NCBI GenBank assembly: GCA_002296225.1
Contig: DBHR01000087.1
Coordinates: 21,807 to 85,806 of the forward strand
Length of the DNA: 64,000 nt
Direction: 5' to 3'
DNA from: Acidobacteria bacterium UBA823
GTDB lineage: Bacteria > Acidobacteriota > Vicinamibacteria > Vicinamibacterales > UBA823
The translations under genes and the position numbers were made by a program. Positions 43,023 through 52,255 of the stretch are shown piece by piece. Within the stretch, counting starts at the first letter, position 1, and every line of letters begins with the position of its first letter. The notes under the pieces were generated by a model, which ran no database searches, was not told where the DNA came from, and saw nothing but the letters and a program-made list of their open reading frames with translations.

Positions 43023-45587
43023 TCAGGCCTGCAACGGTGGTGCGTCGTCAGTAGTCGCCTCAAACAGCCGGATCCGCCGAAGGAGTAAATCGAGCAAGTA
43101 GAGCGCTAAGGCCAACGCGGCCAGATACGGCCACAGCGAAACCGGCCGCACCGTGCGGGGAATGTTGTCCTCAAAGATTTTTTCTGGCGACGGCGCAAAC
43201 GCGCCACCCGTGTCCCGGGCGACGGCCTGCAGTAGTTCAACGTTGGCTGGCCGAAACCGGTATTCGTCCGGATACGAGTAGAGGATCGAGCGGCCGACCT
43301 CAGTGCCGTCTGCGAGCACGGCGTTGAACGTGTGGTCATCTCCGGCCCCGAGCGTCACCCTGGCCGCATACGACACCGGCCCCGCGCGCTCAATCTCGAC
43401 GGCCGTTGCCGCACCGTCGCCGGCGGCCCACCAGACCGTCGGCGGAGTCTCCGCTTGGGCTACGGCCGGCGGAATGTCGATGGTGATGCGAGCCTGGTCT
43501 CCCTCGCGCCTGACCGTAAGTGCTCTAGCTCGGTCGTCCGAGCCGTGCATCGTCTCGCGCACAAGCTGAGTCCAGAACTTACCGTAACCCAGCCACTGAA
43601 GCCACTCGGTCGCCCATCGGTTCTTGACGTCCGAGGTGAACGCCACCACGCGTCCGAGCCCAAACTGCCACCGCGCCAAGATTGGATCATCCCTACCCGA
43701 GACAAGCAGTGCCTCGGACGTCTCTTTTAATTGGGCGCTGAAGTAGCCGCGCAGCGGTGGTGAGGAGGTGAAATCGATCCCCTTGAACATTTCGGCTGGC
43801 TTCAGCACAACTGGGTTGAACGGTTCCTCGACTAGGGTCGGCTGCGCGGCCCGGCGCGTTTCTCTAGCGAAGACCTGCGGCACTTCTTGCGCGTCCTCGA
43901 CCACGTAACCGCGTCCCTTTCCCCAGTCCGCAATATTGGCGAGCAGTTCGCGGTCGGCCTCCTTCCCCATCGCAACCGTCGAAACGGTTATGCCTGTCTC
44001 AGCCATCTTCGTGACGAGCCCTTCATAGTCATCGGGATACGTCCGGCCGTCCGACAGCAGGATGACGTGCTTCAAGCGACTCTCGGCCACTTCGAGACTG
44101 AGAAAGGCCTCTTCGAGCGCGGGGTACACGTTGGTGTGGCCACTTGGCATGATCGTGCTGATCTTGTTCTTGATCCACTCACGGTTCGACGCGCGCTGCA
44201 GCAACACCGGCCAGTCGAGGCTGTTGTTGAACGCCACAACCCCTATCTGGTGATCATCGGCGAGCACATCGATCGCGGCCTTTGAGGCCTCCTTCGACAG
44301 TTCGATCTTCTCGCCCACCATGCTCCACGATTTGTCGAGCACGATGATGAGCGCAAACTCCTCCGGCCGTTCCTTCACAGTGAACGTAATCGGCAGGAGG
44401 GCTTCGACCACACTGCCAGCGTAACCTTCCTCTCCGTACATCGCATCGCCGCCAGCCATAATGAAGCCGCCGCCAAGATCGCTCACGTAGCTCGACAGCG
44501 CCTCCATCTGTTTCGTGCTCAGTGCGTCAGCCGCAACATCGCTGACGATCACTGCAGCATACGGTTCCAGGCTCGCCGCATCGTCGGGAAGTGCCGTAGC
44601 CAACCCCGTCTTCACCGTCAGCCCTCCGGCTTCGAGCGCCGCGGTTAAGAACCGCTGACTCTGGACGCGGCCTTCAACATAAAGCACCTGGGGCCGCTCC
44701 GCGATGGCAATCGACCGGCGGACCCGGTTGTTCTGCGCCAGCACGTCCCCGACTGTTCGAAGACGCACGACGAGCTCGGCGGCTCCGACCTCATCGAGGC
44801 TACCTTTCAGTATCACCTCCTGCGCTCCCGAAGAGAGCTGCAGCGACCGAGCGTCGAGAGTTGACTCACCCCACAGAACCTCAATGACCGCCTGCGTTTC
44901 GGCTTGCGCGTGAACGCGCACGACGACGGGGAATGGTTCGTCGACGGTCGCCACGTCGGGTATCCGGACGTCATCGACCCAAGCGTCGCCGACGTCTCTC
45001 GGGTCGAGCGGTACTGTGTACACGGCGATCCCCTGCTGTTGCAGCGAGCCCAGGGCATCGATGAGCTGTCCGTTCGTCTCATGGCCGTCGGTCATCAGAA
45101 CGAGACGCTTGACTTGGTTCGGCGCGAACGCACGCGCGGCGTCGCGAACCGCCAACTCAAGGTTCGTACGCCCCGCATCATCCGACAAAGACGGCAGCGG
45201 CGCGTCGACCTGACTACCGAGCGCCTCGACAGCTTCTAGGTCATCGAGTGTGGCGGTCGTCGCGGCGAACGTCATCGCCTGCCAGTGGTCGGCCCGGCCC
45301 TTGCGAATCGCCGCTGCCATCCACTGCGAGGCCGTCGCGGCCGACTCGGGCGACACGCTGGCTGACTGGTCGAGCAGATAGACCACCGACAGCCAACGCC
45401 CAGAGCGCTCCCACGTCGGTTCCATTAGGGCGAAGGTCAGGAGCAGCAACACCGCCGAACGCACCACCGCCTGCAGCGCGCGCTGGTGCGCCGTGAACCC
45501 GGTGAACGAGTGCCGCTGGACCAACCAGACCAACGGCAGCAGCGCCAACAGGACGATCGGCCAGTACTGCCCAACAGAAATGTTCAT
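43023..45587 (-). CDS. Large VWA-domain membrane protein with glutamine amidotransferase-like insert
   Basis: An 854-residue inner-membrane protein. Two N-terminal helices (about 8-25 and 40-57) are followed by a VWA-like domain with DQSAS as metal site (residues 70-200), an Ig-like region, an amidotransferase-like domain (about 330-410, with IMAGGDAMYG), a second VWA domain with DKSWSM (about 425-590), and a C-terminal helix before a short cytoplasmic tail. Proteins of this type lie beside MoxR ATPases and DUF58 proteins in many phyla and are thought to act in metal-dependent protein assembly or envelope stress. The amidotransferase-like domain lacks a clear catalytic Cys. It is the last gene of the MoxR cluster. 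Confidence 0.85.
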   Translation of the reverse strand: MNISVGQYWPIVLLALLPLVWLVQRHSFTGFTAHQRALQAVVRSAVLLLLTFALMEPTWERSGRWLSVVYLLDQSASVSPESAATASQWMAAAIRKGRADHWQAMTFAATTATLDDLEAVEALGSQVDAPLPSLSDDAGRTNLELAVRDAARAFAPNQVKRLVLMTDGHETNGQLIDALGSLQQQGIAVYTVPLDPRDVGDAWVDDVRIPDVATVDEPFPVVVRVHAQAETQAVIEVLWGESTLDARSLQLSSGAQEVILKGSLDEVGAAELVVRLRTVGDVLAQNNRVRRSIAIAERPQVLYVEGRVQSQRFLTAALEAGGLTVKTGLATALPDDAASLEPYAAVIVSDVAADALSTKQMEALSSYVSDLGGGFIMAGGDAMYGEEGYAGSVVEALLPITFTVKERPEEFALIIVLDKSWSMVGEKIELSKEASKAAIDVLADDHQIGVVAFNNSLDWPVLLQRASNREWIKNKISTIMPSGHTNVYPALEEAFLSLEVAESRLKHVILLSDGRTYPDDYEGLVTKMAETGITVSTVAMGKEADRELLANIADWGKGRGYVVEDAQEVPQVFARETRRAAQPTLVEEPFNPVVLKPAEMFKGIDFTSSPPLRGYFSAQLKETSEALLVSGRDDPILARWQFGLGRVVAFTSDVKNRWATEWLQWLGYGKFWTQLVRETMHGSDDRARALTVRREGDQARITIDIPPAVAQAETPPTVWWAAGDGAATAVEIERAGPVSYAARVTLGAGDDHTFNAVLADGTEVGRSILYSYPDEYRFRPANVELLQAVARDTGGAFAPSPEKIFEDNIPRTVRPVSLWPYLAALALALYLLDLLLRRIRLFEATTDDAPPLQA

Positions 45588-45692
45588 GACTAACTCAGCA
45601 TCTACATAGCGGTCTGATAGTTGGTGCTGTTGTTGCCCTCTCCTCCACTGGTGCTCTGGCGAACGGCGCTGGCCATATCATTCCAATCGCCT

Positions 45693-47477
45693 TCACACGG
45701 TGATTCGCCGGTGGTATGTCCACCACTCGAGGGCAACCAGAGCCAAAGCCAACCCCAACAGATACATCCACAATTCACTCGAGAGCCAGCGGCCGGTTGG
45801 CCACTCGAGATTTTCGCGGCCGGTCAACGTCACACCGTTCACGTCCGAGAGCCCTGTTGGCAGATTCGCTACCACGTAGGCGCGCGCCGCACCGGCTGAG
45901 GCCACGTAGAGCCCCGGTGCCGACGCCTCAAACAGCGTACTTCCAACCCGCGGCCGGGCTGGCAAATCAACCCCGTCGAACGTCGTGACCGTTGCGTCGG
46001 CCAGGAGTACATCCACCGTCCCAAGTGACCGCCGCAGCGGCAGTGCCTCACCCGCGAACCAAGCCAATACGTTCTGCATAAACATTGGGAAGCTCGGGCG
46101 CACTGAAAAATCCGAGTCGTCAAGCGTGAAGTTGACTGCCACCCACTTTGGCACATCCGAACTCGTCACGATTAGCGGTGTCTGGCCAGCGGATGCCACA
46201 ACCCGAGTTGTTGCATTGGTCAAGAACTCGAGATGCCGCGCGTCGGTAATCTGCAGATCGACCATTGAGACGAACTCCAGAATCGGATGGGTCTCGTCCC
46301 AACTTGTCACCCCCGTCATCGACACCCGCAGCGGCGACACCGTATCGGATCCCGCCAGCCACGACCGGCCTGGCGGCCGGAACAACAACGCGGGCTGAGC
46401 TGGCTGGACAAGCGGCGCGAACTCGTCGAAGACATAGAGTTCAACCGACTCGTCACCGGTGTAGAAGTCTGGGTGGACCACGTGAAGGTCTACGCGCTCG
46501 TCGAGCGCGAGCAGCGTTTCGAGAAAATTATTGCCGGTCGTGACCAACGCAACCCCGACGTCTCGCGGTGGCCGCAAGTAATCCACCGCTTCGTCATCAA
46601 TGGCGAGCGCGTCACCGTCGGTCGTCACGCGGGCACGGATCACGCCCGTCGGTCTACCGCTCAGTGCGATCGTGCGGGCGACGGTATCCCGGGCGCCGAC
46701 CGTCACCGTCTCAGCAAAGTCAACGTCGCCGTCATCCTCAAGCAGTAAGTAGACGTTCTTCGCCTCCGGAGAATGGTTCACCACGCTGAGTCTGACGTCA
46801 TAGCCCGACGGCTCGCCCGCGCGCACGACCACCTTAAAGTCAGCAACCGCTACGTTGTCGGCCAGTTCGAAGACGGACAGCACTCGTGCGTTCCGCGGTA
46901 GGTCGAGCGTGGCGATTCCGTCGGAGACGACGATCACTTCACGACCTCCGACGTCCACCTGCGGAAACACCGGCCGTGTGGCCGATGGCATCATGCGGTC
47001 GAGTGCGGCGTCGAGCCGCGCCCGGTCGGCCGTCATCGCCGTCGCCACGCGGCCGCTCGTATCGGCCACAAGGAAGCGATCAGCCCCACCGGCATCATCG
47101 ATCAAGCGTGCGACGGCGGCACGGGCGTGGTCCCAACGCGATTGACTATCGGCGGTTCGCGCCGCCATCGTGATCGACGTATCGAGAACGATTACGGCCT
47201 CTCTCGGCTCACCGGTAATCGCTACCGCCTCCGGTCTGGCAAGCGCTAAAGCGATGAGCAAAGCGATTGTGAGCGCCAGCAACAGCGAGAGCAGACGCCG
47301 GAGCCGCTCAAGCAATGAGCGATGCTGCTTGTCCTGAAGTAGCCGCTCCCACAGTAGCAGTGAGCCCACTACGATACGCGGATGCCTGAGCTTGAGAAAG
47401 AACAGGGTGAGCACAACCGCAGTGGTGAGCCCGCACAACAATGCAACTTGTAGCGGGGTTAGCGCCAAAAACGTCAT
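45693..47477 (-). CDS. BatA-type N-terminal membrane/VWA protein
   Basis: A 594-residue protein. The N-terminal aerotolerance-regulator region has two helices (about 8-28 and 58-82) with the linker LKLRHPRIVVGSLLLWERL, typical of BatA. A VWA domain starts at residue 93 with DTSITM as the MIDAS motif. The middle and C-terminal parts are beta-rich, and a last helix (near 570-590) ends with a basic tail. It probably lies in the inner membrane with the VWA domain exposed to the periplasm and cooperates with the DUF58 and MoxR products. The 105 bases after it hold no gene. The start overlaps the DUF58 stop by 4 bases. Confidence 0.85.
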   Translation of the reverse strand: MTFLALTPLQVALLCGLTTAVVLTLFFLKLRHPRIVVGSLLLWERLLQDKQHRSLLERLRRLLSLLLALTIALLIALALARPEAVAITGEPREAVIVLDTSITMAARTADSQSRWDHARAAVARLIDDAGGADRFLVADTSGRVATAMTADRARLDAALDRMMPSATRPVFPQVDVGGREVIVVSDGIATLDLPRNARVLSVFELADNVAVADFKVVVRAGEPSGYDVRLSVVNHSPEAKNVYLLLEDDGDVDFAETVTVGARDTVARTIALSGRPTGVIRARVTTDGDALAIDDEAVDYLRPPRDVGVALVTTGNNFLETLLALDERVDLHVVHPDFYTGDESVELYVFDEFAPLVQPAQPALLFRPPGRSWLAGSDTVSPLRVSMTGVTSWDETHPILEFVSMVDLQITDARHLEFLTNATTRVVASAGQTPLIVTSSDVPKWVAVNFTLDDSDFSVRPSFPMFMQNVLAWFAGEALPLRRSLGTVDVLLADATVTTFDGVDLPARPRVGSTLFEASAPGLYVASAGAARAYVVANLPTGLSDVNGVTLTGRENLEWPTGRWLSSELWMYLLGLALALVALEWWTYHRRITV

Positions 47478-48364
47478 GTCAGGAACCTGTTCTGGCGGAA
47501 CACCTGAAGGATGACATCCTCAAACGGCATCTCGGTTTGGGTACGCACATAGCCGAGTTGATACCTGGCACAGAACCGTTCGATTTCGTTGCAGAACTCG
47601 GCGTAGACCTTTTGATACGCGCTGAGTAATGAGGGAGTGGCGGTGATGTTGTGCATCGAGCCCGTCTCCGTATCCACCAGTTGCAATTCACCCCTCAGCG
47701 CAGGTTCGGCGTCGGTGCGGCTGACAATATGGAGGGCAAAGATGTCATGGTGCGAAAAGCGCAGCAGGTTGAGCCCGGCCTCAAAGCCGTGCGGATCAAG
47801 AAAATCTGAGATGACGACGGCAATGCCGCGCGGGCGCTTACTCCGGCAGAATTTCTCGAACGCTTCTTTCGCGTTAGTCGTCCCACCTGCCGCGAGCTGG
47901 CCCAAGAATCTAAAGACTTTAAAAATCTGCCCCTTACCACGCTGCGATGCGAGCTCACGACCTAGATGGTCCGTGTAGGGCGCCAGCGTGACACGATCGA
48001 GATGGGCGAGGCCGATGTAACAGAGCGCGGCTGCCACCTGGCACGCGTAAGCCAGTTTCGTCGGACGACCGTCGGCCATTGATCGGCTGGCGTCGATGAA
48101 GAGGTAAATCGGAAGGTCCTGCTCCTCTTCGAAGAGCCGGAGCAGGAGTTTCTCGAGCCGCTGATAAGCGCGCCAGTCGACTCGCCGAAAGTCATCACCC
48201 GGCGCGTAGGCCCGGTGATCGGCGAACTCTAGACCCGACCCGCGTGTTCTGGCGCGGCGCTCGGCGCGGAACTGGCCAGCGAACGCCCGCTTGGAGACGA
48301 TGTGCAGGTACTCGAGTTTCTTGAGGAACGCGCCGTCGAACAAAGTGTCTTCCGTGACCATCAA
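47474..48364 (-). CDS. DUF58 domain protein
   Basis: A 296-residue cytoplasmic protein with the DUF58 hallmark YAPGDDFRRVDWRAYQRLEKL near residues 52-72, followed by a VWA-like fold with the partially kept metal motif DASRSM (about residue 90). DUF58 proteins are nearly always encoded with MoxR ATPases and VWA proteins. It lies 63 bases after the MoxR gene and overlaps the next gene by 4 bases, so it belongs to the same operon. Its exact biochemical role is not known; a substrate-adaptor function for MoxR is likely. Confidence 0.9.
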   Translation of the reverse strand: MMVTEDTLFDGAFLKKLEYLHIVSKRAFAGQFRAERRARTRGSGLEFADHRAYAPGDDFRRVDWRAYQRLEKLLLRLFEEEQDLPIYLFIDASRSMADGRPTKLAYACQVAAALCYIGLAHLDRVTLAPYTDHLGRELASQRGKGQIFKVFRFLGQLAAGGTTNAKEAFEKFCRSKRPRGIAVVISDFLDPHGFEAGLNLLRFSHHDIFALHIVSRTDAEPALRGELQLVDTETGSMHNITATPSLLSAYQKVYAEFCNEIERFCARYQLGYVRTQTEMPFEDVILQVFRQNRFLT

Positions 48365-48427
48365 GAACTCTTAGGGGGCGTCGGCCCAGCGCCCTCACGG
48401 GCAGACCCAGCGCGCCCCAGTGCCGCG

Positions 48428-49423
48428 TTATTCGGCCGGTTCTGGCGTGTTCGTGAGAACGTCCTGAAGGATCGTGTCCGGGTCGATCTGCTCGGCCTCG
48501 CCTTCGAAGTTCAAGAGCACCCGGTGGCGGAACGCTGGCAGCACCATCGCGCGGATATCCTCGCATGATACGTGGACGCGATTGGCTAATAGCGCCCGGA
48601 TCTTGCCACCGACGACCAAAGCCTGCGTGCCGCGCGGACTGGCGCCATAGCGGACGTACCGATTCACGATCGGCTGCGCGCAGGACGACTTGGGATGGGT
48701 TGCCAGCGTCAACCGGATGGCGTACTCCTGAATCGGCTTGGCGATTGGCACCTCCCGCGCCGTCCGGCGCATTTCCATCAACTGAGCGCCCGTCAGCACG
48801 CGCTCGACATCAGGTTCCTCGAACTGCGTGGTTCGATCAAGGATCTCGTGCAGACTCTCCATACTTGGATATGTAACCTTCAGCTTCACAAAGAAGCGGT
48901 CGAGCTGCGCTTCGGGCAGTGGATAGGTGCCTTCCATTTCGAGCGGATTCTGTGTCGCGAGTACGAAAAACGGTAGCTCCAGCTTGTAGGTCTGCTTCCC
49001 GACCGACACGCTCTTTTCCTGCATCGCCTCAAGCAACGCCGACTGGGTCTTCGGGGTTGCCCGGTTAATCTCGTCCGCCAGCACAATGTTGGCAAATAAC
49101 GGGCCCTCCTGGAACTCGAGGAATTTTTGGCCGTGCTGTCTCTCCTGCACCACGTTAGTGCCGATGATGTCGGCCGGCATCAGGTCTGGCGTGAACTGAA
49201 CGCGAGAGAACTTTAGGTGCAACACATCACTCAGCGTCTGCACGAGCTTCGTCTTCCCGAGTCCGGGGATCCCTTCGAGCAGGACGTGGCCGTCCGCGAG
49301 CAGACTGGTGAGGAGGCCTCGGACGATCTCCTCGTAACCCACGATCCGCTTGCCGATTTCGCTGGTGACGAGCGCGAAGTCGTGCTGGAACTGCTCGATT
49401 TGCTGGTCGATTTCAGTGATCAT
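48428..49423 (-). CDS. MoxR-family AAA+ ATPase
   Basis: A 331-residue AAA+ chaperone. Walker A is EGIPGLGKTK, Walker B IVLADEINRA, sensor 1 in LATQNPLEMEGTYPLPEAQLDRF, and sensor 2/Arg finger in the GASPRGTQAL segment. MoxR ATPases work with VWA proteins in folding or activating substrates, often metal-cofactor insertion. The start was set at ATG 49423; the frame runs to 49501 but would then overlap the upstream gene by 89 bases. It is the core of a cluster of five genes that includes the coiled-coil membrane protein upstream. Confidence 0.93.
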   Translation of the reverse strand: MITEIDQQIEQFQHDFALVTSEIGKRIVGYEEIVRGLLTSLLADGHVLLEGIPGLGKTKLVQTLSDVLHLKFSRVQFTPDLMPADIIGTNVVQERQHGQKFLEFQEGPLFANIVLADEINRATPKTQSALLEAMQEKSVSVGKQTYKLELPFFVLATQNPLEMEGTYPLPEAQLDRFFVKLKVTYPSMESLHEILDRTTQFEEPDVERVLTGAQLMEMRRTAREVPIAKPIQEYAIRLTLATHPKSSCAQPIVNRYVRYGASPRGTQALVVGGKIRALLANRVHVSCEDIRAMVLPAFRHRVLLNFEGEAEQIDPDTILQDVLTNTPEPAE

Positions 49424-50993
49424 GCTGTCCGCGTGGCCCAATAACCTGGAAATAGCGCTTGACGAGGTCTCGGTATGACAACGGGATTGTATCCTCATCA
49501 AGTAGATCAGCCTCGCCGTAGGTAAGAGTCGGCTCGACCGGTTCGTAGTTCAGCTTTGACTCTTCCGCTTGACTCGGCTGATCGATTAACTGGTCGCCCG
49601 GCTCGTCACCGGTCGGCAGCGCAAGGTCCATGATTTCGGGTAGTAGCTCGACCTCCAGGCCGGTCGGCGCGCCATACTCGATCTCATCCCCCGCACCGGG
49701 AACCGAGAGGTCTCCCTGCCCCTTCTCCGACGACTGCGCCCCGGCTTCACCGACTTGCACCGACATCGCATCCTGATTCGGCGGTCCCGACTGCGGCGTG
49801 CCGGCGGCGGTTTGGTCGCCAGATGCCATCTCTTCTTGGGCCGCCTGAAGTTGGTTCGGATCTTCGGTCAGCGCCTGCTGCAATTGTTGGAGACTTTGCG
49901 CCGCTGCCTCGCGCATCTCCTGCCCCTGCCGTTGCTGGGCAATCTGCTCCAACTCCTGGGCCAATTCCTCCATCGCCTGGCGGGCTTCCGCCTCGTCGCC
50001 TTCCGCGAACTTCTCGGCCGCGGAGGCTAGTTCCTCGGCCAGGTCCTCAAGCCTTCCTTCTGTTTGCTCGACCATCTGCTCAAGCACAGCCTGGAGTTGC
50101 TCCTGCTCAACCTCCGTCATTTGATCGGCCAGCTTACGCAATTCTTCGGCCGCGCGCTCAAGATCGCGGTCGGACAGCGCGTCTGCAAGTGCTTCGGCAT
50201 TCGTGGACGCCAGCGTGTTAGCGATGTCCGCCATTAACTCATCGAACTCGACCGAATCGAGCTGGCTATCAAGGATCGTCTGCAGTTTTTCGAGTTCCGA
50301 CAGCGCTTGGTCCTGAGTGAGTCGACCCTGCCGAAGCTCGGCTAGCAACTCCCGTATCTCGGGTGACAATTCGGTCCCCTGCGCAACCGCGGCGTCAGCC
50401 AGCATCCGCTCAATCTCCGACAGCAGCATCTGATCAGCAGCGGTAAACTCCACGACCGGCGGCGGCCCTGCTTCTAGCCAGCCGCGGGTCCATGGCAGCG
50501 GCAGCAAATTGAGCACGAGGAGTAAGGCCAGTAGCCCACCCGTCGTTCGCGCACGGCGCGGCATCGACCAGGCATACAACCGGTCGACGTCAAGGTTGGC
50601 CGCTGTGCTCGCGGCGCGGTGCAATTGCAACGCAATCCAGCTTGAGGACCGGCCTGCTTGCTGGAACCAATAGGCTGTCGTTAACTCGTCGTGCAGGTCG
50701 GCCTTACGGTCCACGGCCCCGGCGGCGTCCAGCAACGTCTCTTTCCGAGCGAGCACCGTGAACGCGTAACCCGCCAGTCCGAGCACCCACAGTCCCAAGA
50801 AGATGAACACGACCGCCCGGCTCATCTCGACGAACCGGTAGAAGACGCTGAGCGCGATCGGCAGAATCAGTGACAGCGTGAACCCTTGGAGCAGCTCACG
50901 CGTGACCCGGGCAAAGCGGAGCCGCCGGGCGATGTGAGTCAGCGTCCGAACAATACACGTCCGATCAGTGGTCCGGGATTGACTATCGGGCAT
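49413..50993 (-). CDS. Coiled-coil membrane protein of the MoxR cluster (DUF4175-like)
   Basis: A 526-residue protein. Three hydrophobic segments (about 38-54, 60-82 and 149-168) anchor it in the membrane. Residues 185-400 are extremely rich in Glu, Gln, Leu and Ala with strong heptad character and should form long coiled coils; residues 380-480 are low-complexity and Gly/Ser/Asp-rich. The composition resembles DUF4175-type proteins of the MoxR-VWA gene sets. It starts the cluster and overlaps the MoxR start by 11 bases. It could be a scaffold or substrate for the ATPase. No enzymatic motif was found. Confidence 0.72.
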   Translation of the reverse strand: MPDSQSRTTDRTCIVRTLTHIARRLRFARVTRELLQGFTLSLILPIALSVFYRFVEMSRAVVFIFLGLWVLGLAGYAFTVLARKETLLDAAGAVDRKADLHDELTTAYWFQQAGRSSSWIALQLHRAASTAANLDVDRLYAWSMPRRARTTGGLLALLLVLNLLPLPWTRGWLEAGPPPVVEFTAADQMLLSEIERMLADAAVAQGTELSPEIRELLAELRQGRLTQDQALSELEKLQTILDSQLDSVEFDELMADIANTLASTNAEALADALSDRDLERAAEELRKLADQMTEVEQEQLQAVLEQMVEQTEGRLEDLAEELASAAEKFAEGDEAEARQAMEELAQELEQIAQQRQGQEMREAAAQSLQQLQQALTEDPNQLQAAQEEMASGDQTAAGTPQSGPPNQDAMSVQVGEAGAQSSEKGQGDLSVPGAGDEIEYGAPTGLEVELLPEIMDLALPTGDEPGDQLIDQPSQAEESKLNYEPVEPTLTYGEADLLDEDTIPLSYRDLVKRYFQVIGPRGQHDH

Positions 50994-51075
50994 GAAACGA
51001 ATACCTAACGATACCCGATCTCGGCGGTAGCGAAAACGGAACTGCCGGCCTTGGCATGACTCACTGCGCGGTTTT

Positions 51076-51477
51076 TCACGGTACGTAAGCCACGGCGTCG
51101 ATCTCCACCTTCATTTCGGGAGATGGCAACGCCGCGACCTGCACGGTAGTTCGGGCAGGCCGGTGATTGTCGAACATCCGCTCATAGACGTCGTTCATTT
51201 TTTCGAATTCACCGATATCCGTTAGGTAGACCCCGCACCGGAGCACGTAACACAAACTGGACCCCGATGCCTCCAGAATCGCCTGAACGTTCTTCAGCAC
51301 CTGTTCGGTTTGCACTTCCACGGTGGCTGACACAACCTTTCCGGTCGCCGGGTCCGCGGCATCCTGGCCTGAAACAAAAACGAGGCGCTCGAATCCAACA
51401 CCTGGCGAGTAAGGGCCGGCCGACTTGGGCAGGTGCTCACTCGTGGCCAGGGTGTGTGCAACGCGGTCGCTCGTCAT
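51076..51477 (-). CDS. RidA family reactive-intermediate deaminase
   Basis: A 133-residue RidA/YjgF/UK114 protein, the normal length. It keeps FVSGQDAADPATG in the N-terminal half and the PARTTVQVAALP motif, whose Arg binds the carboxylate of imine substrates. RidA hydrolyses 2-aminoacrylate and other enamines formed by PLP enzymes. C-terminal EIDAVAYV also matches. It trims the trimeric core typical of the family and is cytoplasmic. It lies 29 bases downstream of the PIG-L gene on the same strand. Confidence 0.9.
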   Translation of the reverse strand: MTSDRVAHTLATSEHLPKSAGPYSPGVGFERLVFVSGQDAADPATGKVVSATVEVQTEQVLKNVQAILEASGSSLCYVLRCGVYLTDIGEFEKMNDVYERMFDNHRPARTTVQVAALPSPEMKVEIDAVAYVP

Positions 51478-51506
51478 TTCTCACTCCTTCTTTATTCATG
51501 CCTTCT

Positions 51507-52253
51507 TCATTCATATGCGGCCAGCGGCAGTTCACGCATCGGAACCTCCGTTAGTGCCGGACCCCAGGCCTGCCGGTAGGCTTCGACCGACAGTAAACGC
51601 TCGACATCATCTTGGCTAAACCAGAGCCGGTCGATCGCAAGGTGCTGCGTCCGATGGGCTCTAAGCGCTGCTACTTTCCGCTCGCGCCATGGTTCGATGT
51701 CGAACACAAAATCAATACCGGGGTGGAGCGCGAGGTCGGCTTGCCGCGCCAGCTCCCACGGTGGCACAGACGGTGTCCACAGTAGCCGGTCCACACGATG
51801 CGGCTGTCCGTCGCTCGCCCAGCGGCCATCGGCCGCAGCGGCGATCGCATCGGAGGTGAAGCGGCTAATCGCAATGTGATCGGGATGCTGGTTCAGCCCA
51901 TTCGGGTCGAAAGTCACAACGATGTGCGGCCGGAATGCGCGCAGGACCGAAACGAGGTCGGTACGAATCCGGTCCGGCGCGGCTTCAGCGAGTGCCTTGT
52001 CTTTGTAATCCAATACGTGAACTTGCCGGATGTCGAGGATTTCGGCTGCCGCGCGAAGCTCACGCTCGCGGGTTGCCGGCAGTTCGTCCCGTGTGCAGAC
52101 GGGCGGGTCACCCACCTTGCCGGCCTGGCCTCGAGTCGCGGTCACAAGCGCCAACTCAGCGCCCGCTGCGGCACACTGGCAGGCAACGCCGGCCCCGGTA
52201 AAGCTTTCGTCATCGGGATGGGCGAAGCTGAACAGGATGCGCGCGCCGCTCAT
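51507..52253 (-). CDS. PIG-L family deacetylase (BshB-like)
   Basis: A 248-residue LmbE/PIG-L enzyme. Zinc-binding motifs are FAHPDDESF near the N-terminus and QHPDHIAIS around residue 120; the VTFDPNGLNQHPD segment is typical of bacillithiol- or mycothiol-type N-acetylglucosamine deacetylases. The product could also deacetylate other sugar amides. No BshA or BshC gene is nearby, so bacillithiol formation is not supported by context. It begins 2 bases after the stop of the rhodanese-methyltransferase gene, so the two are coupled. Confidence 0.88.
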   Translation of the reverse strand: MSGARILFSFAHPDDESFTGAGVACQCAAAGAELALVTATRGQAGKVGDPPVCTRDELPATRERELRAAAEILDIRQVHVLDYKDKALAEAAPDRIRTDLVSVLRAFRPHIVVTFDPNGLNQHPDHIAISRFTSDAIAAAADGRWASDGQPHRVDRLLWTPSVPPWELARQADLALHPGIDFVFDIEPWRERKVAALRAHRTQHLAIDRLWFSQDDVERLLSVEAYRQAWGPALTEVPMRELPLAAYE

Positions 52254-52255
52254 GC

